Assembly (NCBI GenBank): GCA_023554435.1
Contig: JAMJQV010000390.1
Location: 1 to 5,975 of the forward strand
Length of the DNA stretch: 5,975 bases
Origin: Gemmatimonadota bacterium
Lineage (GTDB): Bacteria; Gemmatimonadota; Gemmatimonadetes; Palauibacterales; Palauibacteraceae
Direction: 5' to 3'
Positions 1 through 5,884 of this stretch are shown in pieces (position 1 is the first letter of the stretch; each line of letters opens with the position of its first letter). A model generated the notes under the pieces. The model saw only the letters and a list, made by a program, of their open reading frames with translations. It was not told the origin of the DNA and made no database searches. The position numbers were made by a program, and so were the translations under genes.

Positions 1-454
1 CGCACTGGCTCTGGCCCGGGACGGTCTGAACGCCATGAGCGGCATCGGACTGGTGATCCTGATCGGAATCGTCGTCAACGACGCGATCATCAAGGTGGAC
101 TTCATCAATCAGAAACGCGCCGAAGGGGCGAGCAAGAGGCTCGCGATTCTCGAGGCGGGACGGCTGAGACTCAGACCGATCGTCATGACGACGATCACCA
201 CGGTCTTCGGGCTGCTGCCGATGGCCCTGGGGTGGGGCGCCGGCGCTGACCTCCGGGCTCCGCTGGCCGTCGCCGTGATCGGCGGTCTGATCTCGGCTAC
301 GTTCCTCACGCTGATCGTGGTTCCGGTGGTGTACTCCGTGCTGGTCTCGCCGGCCGAGTCGGTTCGGGCCGCAGCCTCGCCCGGGTCCGGTGGGCGGGAA
401 ACAGTGATTCCCCTTTCAGACGCGGGCCTCGGGCCGGCGTTGACGGACCGTTGA
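1..454 (+). CDS. RND efflux permease, C-terminal fragment (5' end outside window)
   Basis: This is the last ~151 residues of an inner-membrane RND (resistance-nodulation-division) permease, which exports small molecules using the proton gradient. The frame is open from the window edge (first full codon at base 2), so the ATG at 35 is internal and not the start. It begins in TM10 with the motif GIVVNDAIIKVDF, the place where AcrB has Lys940-Asn941; here the pair is Asn-Asp. Next comes the highly conserved RLRPIVMTTITTVFGLLPMAL stretch (start of TM11), then TM12 (AVIGGLISATFLTLIVVPVVYSVL), and a ~35-residue hydrophilic tail ending at the TGA at 452-454. The TM10-12 signature is unmistakable, but substrate and subfamily cannot be told from this piece. 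It lies 61 bp upstream of a second RND permease on the same strand, so the two are probably co-transcribed and may form a mixed pump as MdtB and MdtC do. Confidence 0.93.
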   Translation, partial: ALALARDGLNAMSGIGLVILIGIVVNDAIIKVDFINQKRAEGASKRLAILEAGRLRLRPIVMTTITTVFGLLPMALGWGAGADLRAPLAVAVIGGLISATFLTLIVVPVVYSVLVSPAESVRAAASPGSGGRETVIPLSDAGLGPALTDR

Positions 455-477
455 TGGCGAATCGAGAGGTTGTGGGC

Positions 478-495
478 GCCCGCCACTTCGCGGGC
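478..495 (+). other. GC-rich hairpin between the two permease genes
   Basis: GCCCGC (478-483) can pair with GCGGGC (490-495) around a 6-base loop; a shifted register pairs CCGCC (480-484) with GGCGG (493-497). It sits in the 61-bp gap, just before the GGAGGGAGG ribosome binding site of the next gene. No T-run follows, so it is unlikely to be an intrinsic terminator. It might stabilise the mRNA or tune translation of the second permease; that role is inferred. Confidence 0.35.
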
Positions 496-500
496 GGTGA

Positions 501-509
501 GGAGGGAGG
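501..509 (+). promoter_or_regulatory. Ribosome binding site for the second RND permease
   Basis: GGAGGGAGG is a doubled Shine-Dalgarno core. Its second GGAGG (505-509) ends 6 bases before the GTG at 516, an ideal spacing. It decides the choice of GTG as the start codon, since no ATG fits the expected N-terminus. Confidence 0.75.
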
Positions 510-515
510 CGGAAG

Positions 516-3500
516 GTGATCGATCTGTCCATCAAGCGGCCTGTCGCGACCGCGGCCATCTATGTCGCGCTGGTGGCGCTGGGTGCGTACAGCTTCCGTC
601 TGATTCCGGTGGAGCTGCTGCCCGACGTCGATTACCCGAGACTCACCGTCAACGCTTCGTGGGGCGGAGCCTCTCCGGAGGCCATGGAGGCGTTCGTCAC
701 GTCCCCGCTGGAGGCCGCCTCCCAGCAGGTGCGAGGCGTTCGGAAGATTACCTCCACGTCGCGCGCCGACCCCAGAGGCACGGGTTCGAGCGCGGAGATC
801 GAGATCGAGTTCGATCGCGATGTGCGGATGGACTTCGCCCAGTTGGACCTGAGCGAGCGTTTCGCGGCCCTGCGAGACGAGCTTCCGCCCGCCGTGTATC
901 CGCAGATCCAGCCCTACGTTCCGCGAGAGTTCTCGGACGAGGAGCAGCGCTTCCTGAGCTACCAGCTGCACGGGCCGTACACGTTCAGCCGCCTGGCGGA
1001 GGTCGCGGAAGAGGAGATTGAACCGGTGCTGTCCGCGGTCGACGGCGTAGCCGGCGTGATGATCTGGGGGGACCAGGATCGCGAGGTTTCCGTAGAGCTG
1101 GACCGACAGAAGCTCGAGGCCCTCGACCTGAGGCCGGAGCAGGTCGAACAGCGCATACGGGATCTTTCGACACTTCGAGCCCCGGGGTCCCTGGTCCTCG
1201 AGGGACGCCAGGTCACACTGGCGGTCCGCACGAGAGTAAGCCGGGTGTCGGAGCTCGAGGACCTGGTGATCCTGCAGCGGCCGGAAGGGGCCGTCCGGCT
1301 GCGCGACATCGGCACGGTGCGCGAGCAGACGGCGGACGCCACCTCCTACTTCAGGATCGACGGCCAGCCGACGATTTCGATCTTCGTGACCCGGGAATCG
1401 GGCACGAATGCCGTTCGAGTAGCTGACGCTGTGAAGGCCTCGATCGGTCCTCTCGAGACGCGCATGCCGCCGGGGGCCACCCTCGAGCTGGACGACGATC
1501 AGAGCAAGGAGATCAGGCAGCAGCTCACCGACCTCAGGCTGCGGGCCGTGGCCGCTGCGATCGTGATCTTCGTCGTCCTGACCCTGTTCTTGCGTTCGAT
1601 GGCCGCTGTGCTGGTCGTATTCGCCACCATCGGCTTCAGCGTCCTCATCGCCGTCAACATGCTGTATATCGGCGGTTTTTCGCTGAACGTCCTCACGCTG
1701 GCGGGGCTCGCGTGGGGTTTCGGCCTGATCGTCGACAACGGGATCGTGGTGCTGGAGAACGTGGAGCGGCACTCCCATCTCGGGAAGTCCCCACGCAAGG
1801 CGGCATCCGATGGAGCCCGGCAGGTCATGCTCCCGGTGATCGCGGCGACGGCCACGACGGCCATCGTACTCGTGCCGTTCCTGTTTCTGCAGGGCGAGCT
1901 GCGGATCTACTACCTTCCGCTGGCCTTTGCCGTTGCTTTCTCGATCGTCGCCAGCCTGTTCGTGGCGTTCACTTTCGTACCGACCATGGCGGGCCGGATT
2001 CAGCACTGGAGGGCTCGTGTCTATGGGGTCCCCTCCGGAGGGAACTCATCGGCGGGTGGAGGTGAGCCGGGCTCCCCGGCGAGCGGGTTGGCCTCATCGG
2101 ACAGGTCGACAGGCAACGGTACGCGAGGCCCCGCCTATATTCGAGTCTACCGCAGCGTGCTGGGTTTCGCTCTCGATCACCCCATCCTGGTCACCGCCGT
2201 GTGCCTCGCGGCTCTGGGCGGGAGCTGGTACCTGTTCGACAAGCATGTAACGCGGGGTATCCGGTGGTCGGCATTCTGGGGCCAGGACACCTACATCAGC
2301 GTGAACATCACTTTCCCGCGCGGCGCGGGCCTCGAGCGCACGGATGAAATGGCCCGCGCGTTCGAGGAGAAGATCTCGTCTATCCCCGAGGTCAAACGAT
2401 ACGAAGCCTGGGTCCAGCCGCAGTACGCCTTCCTGCGCATCACGTTTCCGAAAGACCTGGAGACGACGCAGGTGCCCGTCGCCATCAAGGAGCAGATGGT
2501 GGCCTACAGCTACCAGTTCTCGGGCGCCGACGTGCGGGTATACGGCTACGGCCCGTCGTTCTACGGGGGAGGAAGCAGTCCGCCCAACTACTCGCTCAAG
2601 ATCCTCGGCTACAACTACCTCCAGGTACAGGAACTGGCCGACGACCTGGCCGGAAGGCTGGAGCGATTCAGCCGGATCCAGGATGTGGATCCAAACGCCA
2701 GCGGTCGCTGGTACGAGCGGGACAAGGAATTCGAGTACTACCTGGCCGTCGACCGCGAGGCTCTCGGTGCACACGACGTGACGGTGGAGGAACTCTTACG
2801 ATTCGTGTCAGCAAACCTGCCCAGCGATCGGCCGCGTACCCAGGTTCTCAGGGTCGGCGCCGAAGAGCTCCCCTTCGCGGTCAAGCTCGACGGATACCGG
2901 GAGTTCGACCTGATCGACATGCGACAGCTGAGAATCCCGTCGCAATCGGGCAGGGAAGTGCGTCTGGCGGACGTGGCCCAGGTGGAGCGCCGCAATGTTC
3001 TGTCGCGAATCCTGCGCGAGGACCAGCAATACCAGCGAACGGTAGCCTGGGAGTTCCGTGGGCCCCGGAAGCTCGGGGACTTGATACGCGACGCGGTCGT
3101 CGAGGCGACGACCCTGCCCCCCGGCTACAAGATCGAGGAAGACGACCGCTGGGGCTGGGATGAAGAGGAAAAGACCCAGGTCTACATCGCGGTCATCTTC
3201 GCCGTTCTCTTGATATACATGGTGACGGCGGCGTTGTTCGAGTCCCTTGCCGCGCCGTTTGTCGTGCTGCTGACTCTGCCACTGGCTCTCATCGGGGTCT
3301 TTCTGATCTTCTTCTACGCGGATGCGACGTTCACCCGCACGGCCTACATCGGCACGATCATGATGGCAGGTATCGTGGTGAACAACGCGATCCTCATCGT
3401 CTACCACATCGGTGAGCTTCGGCACCGCATGCCGACACGTGACGCCATCCTGCAGGGTACCCTGGAACGCGTGCGCCCCATCCTGATGACCACTTTCACC

Positions 3501-3665
3501 ACGGTCTTCGGGTTGCTTCCACTGGTGCTCTTCGCCCAGTCGCAGGATGAAAACATCTGGAACTCACTGGCACTGGCTACAATAGGCGGCTTGATCTCAA
3601 GTACATTGTTCGTACTTGTGGCCATCCCGGTGGCCTATCGGTACCTGGTGGCAAGGAGGGCCTGA
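516..3665 (+). CDS. RND-family efflux permease (AcrB/MdtB-type), complete
   Basis: Inner-membrane proton-driven efflux pump subunit of 1049 residues, the normal length for AcrB-type proteins. It starts at a GTG with a strong ribosome binding site; the N-terminus (IDLSIKRPVAT) matches the amphipathic start of the family. Approximate topology: TM1 10-28, first periplasmic porter/docking region 30-335, TM2-TM6 343-490, Gly/Ser-rich cytoplasmic linker 504-540, TM7 548-572, second periplasmic region 575-885, TM8-TM12 889-1045. TM4 carries LIVDNGIVVLENVER, with Asp407-Asn408 where AcrB has Asp407-Asp408. TM10 has GIVVNNAILIVYH, with Asn956 in place of AcrB Lys940. VDN-type TM4 motifs occur in many RND permeases, so this does not imply loss of function, but the proton relay differs from AcrB. 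TM11 begins with the conserved RVRPILMTTFTTVFGLLPL. The preceding gene encodes another RND permease and the next gene starts 17 bp downstream, implying one operon. Substrate unknown; heavy-metal CusA-type is less likely because its TM motifs differ. Confidence 0.96.
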   Translation: MIDLSIKRPVATAAIYVALVALGAYSFRLIPVELLPDVDYPRLTVNASWGGASPEAMEAFVTSPLEAASQQVRGVRKITSTSRADPRGTGSSAEIEIEFDRDVRMDFAQLDLSERFAALRDELPPAVYPQIQPYVPREFSDEEQRFLSYQLHGPYTFSRLAEVAEEEIEPVLSAVDGVAGVMIWGDQDREVSVELDRQKLEALDLRPEQVEQRIRDLSTLRAPGSLVLEGRQVTLAVRTRVSRVSELEDLVILQRPEGAVRLRDIGTVREQTADATSYFRIDGQPTISIFVTRESGTNAVRVADAVKASIGPLETRMPPGATLELDDDQSKEIRQQLTDLRLRAVAAAIVIFVVLTLFLRSMAAVLVVFATIGFSVLIAVNMLYIGGFSLNVLTLAGLAWGFGLIVDNGIVVLENVERHSHLGKSPRKAASDGARQVMLPVIAATATTAIVLVPFLFLQGELRIYYLPLAFAVAFSIVASLFVAFTFVPTMAGRIQHWRARVYGVPSGGNSSAGGGEPGSPASGLASSDRSTGNGTRGPAYIRVYRSVLGFALDHPILVTAVCLAALGGSWYLFDKHVTRGIRWSAFWGQDTYISVNITFPRGAGLERTDEMARAFEEKISSIPEVKRYEAWVQPQYAFLRITFPKDLETTQVPVAIKEQMVAYSYQFSGADVRVYGYGPSFYGGGSSPPNYSLKILGYNYLQVQELADDLAGRLERFSRIQDVDPNASGRWYERDKEFEYYLAVDREALGAHDVTVEELLRFVSANLPSDRPRTQVLRVGAEELPFAVKLDGYREFDLIDMRQLRIPSQSGREVRLADVAQVERRNVLSRILREDQQYQRTVAWEFRGPRKLGDLIRDAVVEATTLPPGYKIEEDDRWGWDEEEKTQVYIAVIFAVLLIYMVTAALFESLAAPFVVLLTLPLALIGVFLIFFYADATFTRTAYIGTIMMAGIVVNNAILIVYHIGELRHRMPTRDAILQGTLERVRPILMTTFTTVFGLLPLVLFAQSQDENIWNSLALATIGGLISSTLFVLVAIPVAYRYLVARRA

Positions 3666-3682
3666 AACAGAGCGGGGGCGCT

Positions 3683-4981
3683 ATGCAGTCTACCTTTCGA
3701 AATGGACGATCCCGTCCCGTTTGCCGACATCCGTTCCTCTCGGTGGTCCTCACGGTGGCGTGCGGTGCGCTCTCGGTCGGTTGCTCCTCCAGCGGTCAGG
3801 AAAGCGGCCCAACGGCGGACTCCAACCGGGTGACCGTCACGGATTCGAGCGGCCTGGCAATCGTCTCCAACCGCGGTCCCGGGTGGTCGCACGACGAACG
3901 CTGGCGGCTGGAGCCGGATATGCAGGTGGGGGAGATCGACGGACCCCTGGCCTTTGGTCGCATCAACTGGGTCGCGCCCGGGCCGGGCGGAGGTATGGTG
4001 GTTCTCGATGCCCAGACCCACCTCGTGCACGTATTCGATTCGACTGGAAGGCAGGTTCGAAGGTTCGGCGGCGAGGGCGAGGGGCCGGGCGAATTCCGCC
4101 GTCCGGCTTCGGTCACGGCTCTCGATGAAGGTGGCTACGCGGTAGTGGAGGGCTTTCCTCCGGTTCTCCATTGGCTGACCGCGGAGGGAGACTATCTCCG
4201 CTCCTCCCGGCTCCCGATCGCGAGGGACGAAGCGGGAACCCGCACTGCCGGCTCCTTCGGTATCTGGCAGGTCACCGCCTCCGGGAGGGTCTTCGTACAG
4301 GTTCAACTCATCGATCCGGGTGCCGAGGATGGCGAGATGCCGGTCGTCCTGCTGGAAGCCGACGCTGAAGGCGTCCTTCCACCGGACACCATCGCCGCCT
4401 GGAGTTGGAGCGCCAACTTTGGGGACCAGACCATCCGGGTGTTTGACGCCGTGCATACGTGGATGCCTCGGTCCGATGGCACGGTCGTCATTTCAGAGGG
4501 AACTCCATACGAGGTCCAATGGCACGATCCCACGTCCGGCCTCGTCAGGGTCACGCGCCGGGACGTCAACCCGGTTGCGGTCACCTCCCGCCATCGTGAC
4601 ATGGAGATCGCCCGGATGCGCGAGGGAATGTCGGAGGGCGGAGCGTCCGACGATGTGATCGATGACCTGGTGGACAGAGTGGAGTTCGAGGCTTCGGTAC
4701 CTGACGTGCTTCGCGTGTGGGTGTCCCAGCCGGACGGTCGGCTATGGTTGGGTGTTCACGATGCCGGTCTGTTCGAGAACGCCTCCGAGCCCCCGGACGG
4801 AGGCTGGGCGAATGCCCTCGATGTGTTCGAACCCGACGGTCGCTACCTCGGCCGGCTGCCGATTCCCGAAGGGTTCAGGCTTCGGGTGGTCACCGAGGAC
4901 GCGTTGTATGGGATATGGGAAGACGAGCTCGAAGTACCGTTTGCCCGCCGCTACAGGGTGCTCCGGGAAACAGGGGACTGA
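3683..4981 (+). CDS. Exported six-bladed beta-propeller protein, probable lipoprotein
   Basis: 432 residues. The N-terminus has a basic region (residues 1-16), a hydrophobic core (FLSVVLTVACGALSVG) and Cys34 followed by SSSGQ. This looks like a lipoprotein signal, though the lipobox (Ser-Val-Gly-Cys at -3 to +1) lacks the usual Leu at -3. Cys27 is a weaker alternative. The mature part resembles NHL/six-bladed beta-propeller proteins: repeated strand-turn units such as HVFDSTGRQVRRFGGEGEG followed by PGEFRRPASV (about 114-142), WLTAEGDYLRS, and near the C-terminus VFEPDGRYLGRLPIPEGF and LYGIWEDELEVPFARRYRV. Such proteins are abundant in Gemmatimonadota; their functions are mostly unknown and no catalytic motif is visible. 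The ATG lies 17 bp after the RND stop codon. Only a G-run (3674-3678) sits close to it, while a good AAGGAGG (3653-3659) lies 23 bases upstream inside the permease gene, so translation may be coupled to it. It is likely cell-envelope located, and a link to the pump is only suggested by position. Confidence 0.85.
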   Translation: MQSTFRNGRSRPVCRHPFLSVVLTVACGALSVGCSSSGQESGPTADSNRVTVTDSSGLAIVSNRGPGWSHDERWRLEPDMQVGEIDGPLAFGRINWVAPGPGGGMVVLDAQTHLVHVFDSTGRQVRRFGGEGEGPGEFRRPASVTALDEGGYAVVEGFPPVLHWLTAEGDYLRSSRLPIARDEAGTRTAGSFGIWQVTASGRVFVQVQLIDPGAEDGEMPVVLLEADAEGVLPPDTIAAWSWSANFGDQTIRVFDAVHTWMPRSDGTVVISEGTPYEVQWHDPTSGLVRVTRRDVNPVAVTSRHRDMEIARMREGMSEGGASDDVIDDLVDRVEFEASVPDVLRVWVSQPDGRLWLGVHDAGLFENASEPPDGGWANALDVFEPDGRYLGRLPIPEGFRLRVVTEDALYGIWEDELEVPFARRYRVLRETGD

Positions 4982-5004
4982 ACTCGCGCCCTGGATGTGT
5001 CTGG

Positions 5005-5055
5005 CAGACGCAGAAAGGGGCGACCCGCCGATCGGCAGCCGCCCCTCGCTGTCTG
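5005..5055. terminator. Long imperfect stem-loop, possible bidirectional terminator
   Basis: The 103-bp gap between the convergent genes ending at 4981 (+) and 5085 (-) contains nested inverted repeats. CAGAC (5005-5009) pairs with GTCTG (5051-5055), AGGGGCG (5016-5022) pairs with CGCCCCT (5040-5046), and GCCGATCGGC (5027-5036) is an inner palindrome. Location between convergent ends favours a shared terminator. There is no clear T-run on either side, only a short CTTTC on the minus strand, so factor-independent termination is uncertain. Confidence 0.45.
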
Positions 5056-5084
5056 TCAGACGACCTCCCTGGGGAAGGGTCGGA

Positions 5085-5552
5085 TCAGTTGCCCTGCTCT
5101 GGCCTGCCCTCTGCTGCTTCCGGCTGGTTCGTGGCGCCAGCGCGGCGGGTCAGCTCAAGCCAGCCCTCCCTGTGGCCCTCGTCCCAGCAGAGACCACTGT
5201 AGCGTGAGCCATCGGACTCGCGCTTCGCCAGCGTGCAGCTGACCCAATAGTCCGGCCGTAGCTCCATGCCGAACGAGAAGTGGTCCACCGGCGGCTCGCC
5301 GAAAGTGACGACGTTCTTCCACTCGTACTGGTTGCCGCCCATGACGAGCTGGCCCTGCGGATTGTTGGTCTGGACCTGCAGGACGACGGTTACTTCCTGC
5401 GCTTCCTTGGTCACATGCCTCACTCCAGCCGGGAGCTGGCCGACTGACGTCCACATGCCCCGATAGGTGGCAACCGTCATGTCCTGCGCCTGAGCCTCCG
5501 GCGTCCAGACGAACATCAATGTCAGAGCAGCCGCAACAACGAACATCTTCAT
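5085..5552 (-). CDS. Small exported protein of unknown function
   Basis: 155 residues starting at the ATG complementary to 5550-5552. A longer open frame reaches 5798, but this start is preferred. GGAGG (complement of 5560-5564) lies 7 bases upstream, the N-terminus MKMFVVAAALTLMFVWTPEAQAQD is a typical Sec signal peptide with likely cleavage after Ala22, and the extension would run into the tRNA gene. The mature part (~133 residues) is rich in beta-forming stretches (EVTVVLQVQT, GQLVMGGNQYEWKNVVTF, HFSFGMELRPDYWVSCTLAK). It has exactly two cysteines, Cys106 and Cys122, which could form a disulfide in the periplasm. The C-terminal ~20 residues are polar and probably disordered. I recognise no family. 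It is monocistronic in this window, convergent with the propeller gene and divergent from tRNA-Leu, with its own promoter candidate. Confidence 0.8.
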   Translation of the reverse strand: MKMFVVAAALTLMFVWTPEAQAQDMTVATYRGMWTSVGQLPAGVRHVTKEAQEVTVVLQVQTNNPQGQLVMGGNQYEWKNVVTFGEPPVDHFSFGMELRPDYWVSCTLAKRESDGSRYSGLCWDEGHREGWLELTRRAGATNQPEAAEGRPEQGN

Positions 5553-5559
5553 CTGAGGT

Positions 5560-5564
5560 CCTCC
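5560..5564 (-). promoter_or_regulatory. Ribosome binding site of the small exported protein
   Basis: GGAGG on the minus strand, 7 bases before the ATG at 5552. It fixes the start codon and rules against the longer N-terminal extension. Confidence 0.75.
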
Positions 5565-5602
5565 GTGTGAGGTCGTCTCGGGTGTCAATCGGAACACCGG
5601 AA

Positions 5603-5631
5603 AATATGCGTGCTGCGACGTTAGCTGGCAA
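5603..5631 (-). promoter_or_regulatory. Candidate sigma70-type promoter for the small exported protein
   Basis: On the minus strand, TTGCCA (complement of 5626-5631; 5 of 6 matches to TTGACA) is followed after exactly 17 bases by CATATT (complement of 5603-5608; 4 of 6 matches to TATAAT). The surrounding AT-rich patch stands out in this GC-rich DNA. Transcription would begin near 5596, giving a leader of about 44 bases. Match and spacing are good, but no experiment supports it. Confidence 0.5.
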
Positions 5632-5745
5632 CGCCTCGGTCTGCAAGGCGTCAGGACAGGCGCGGGCTCGCTGTCCGTCGAGATTGCAGGCCGGCGCCCG
5701 GTTGCGGTAGCTGAGCCGGATCGTAGTTTCACCTTCCTCTTCCAC

Positions 5746-5829
5746 GCCGGAGTGGCGGAACTGGCAGACGCGCCGGACTCAAAATCCGGTGGGAGCAATC
5801 CCTTGAGGGTTCGAGTCCCTCCTCCGGCA
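5746..5829 (+). tRNA. tRNA-Leu (anticodon CAA)
   Basis: An 84-base class II tRNA that reads UUG codons. The acceptor stem GCCGGAG (5746-5752) pairs perfectly with CTCCGGC (5822-5828), with discriminator A at 5829. The D-stem is GCG/CGC (5755-5757 with 5769-5771). The anticodon stem CCGGA/TCCGG (5773-5777 with 5785-5789) encloses loop CTCAAAA, giving anticodon CAA at 5780-5782 after the invariant T. The long variable arm forms GGGA-GCAA-TCCC (5791-5802). The T-arm is GAGGG/CCCTC (5805-5809 with 5817-5821) around TTCGAGT. All features, including the long variable arm and A73, fit bacterial tRNA-Leu. CCA is not encoded (TAA follows) and must be added after transcription. Upstream, TTGCGG (5702-5707) and TAGTTT (5724-5729), 16 bases apart, are a weak promoter candidate. 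The 3' end is the seed of the tandem array that follows. Confidence 0.96.
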
Positions 5830-5849
5830 TAAAGACTTGAGGGTACTTC

Positions 5850-5864
5850 GCAGGCTTCGCCTGC
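5850..5864 (+). other. Hairpin A of the repeat insert
   Basis: GCAGGC (5850-5855) and GCCTGC (5859-5864) form a perfect 6-bp stem around TTC. It recurs exactly 75 bases later at 5925-5939. It lies in the 42-base insert that has no counterpart in the tRNA. Confidence 0.7.
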
Positions 5865-5869
5865 TCAGG

Positions 5870-5884
5870 GTCGCCTGCGGCGAC
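5870..5884 (+). other. Hairpin B of the repeat insert
   Basis: GTCGCC (5870-5875) and GGCGAC (5879-5884) form a perfect 6-bp stem around TGC, repeated at 5945-5959. CGCAGGC (5849-5855) of the hairpin A region can alternatively pair with GCCTGCG (5873-5879), so the two hairpins have a competing fold. There is no T-run after it, so it is not an obvious terminator. Confidence 0.7.

Noticed and set aside
35..454. Complete small gene starting at ATG 35
   Set aside because: The reading frame is open to the window edge and the ATG falls inside transmembrane helix 10 of an RND permease, so it is an internal methionine.
306..2006. Long open frame (566 codons) on the minus strand opposite the RND permease
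   Set aside because: It overlaps the unmistakable permease coding frame; its Arg/His/Asp/Gln-rich, low-complexity product is typical of antisense frames in GC-rich DNA, and it has no recognisable domain.
5583..5588. Perfect TTGACA (-35 box) on the minus strand
   Set aside because: At the right distance downstream lies the Shine-Dalgarno region and not a -10 box, so it cannot drive the gene as a normal sigma70 promoter.
5553..5798. N-terminal extension of the small exported protein
   Set aside because: The extension would overlap the tRNA-Leu gene and the promoter candidate, and the internal ATG at 5552 has a strong ribosome binding site and a signal peptide.
5812..5830. Attachment site of an integrated phage or genomic island
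   Set aside because: The 19-bp direct repeat of a tRNA end fits an att core, but the copies are only 75 bp apart with no integrase or cargo in view; it remains possible only if an element lies beyond the window.
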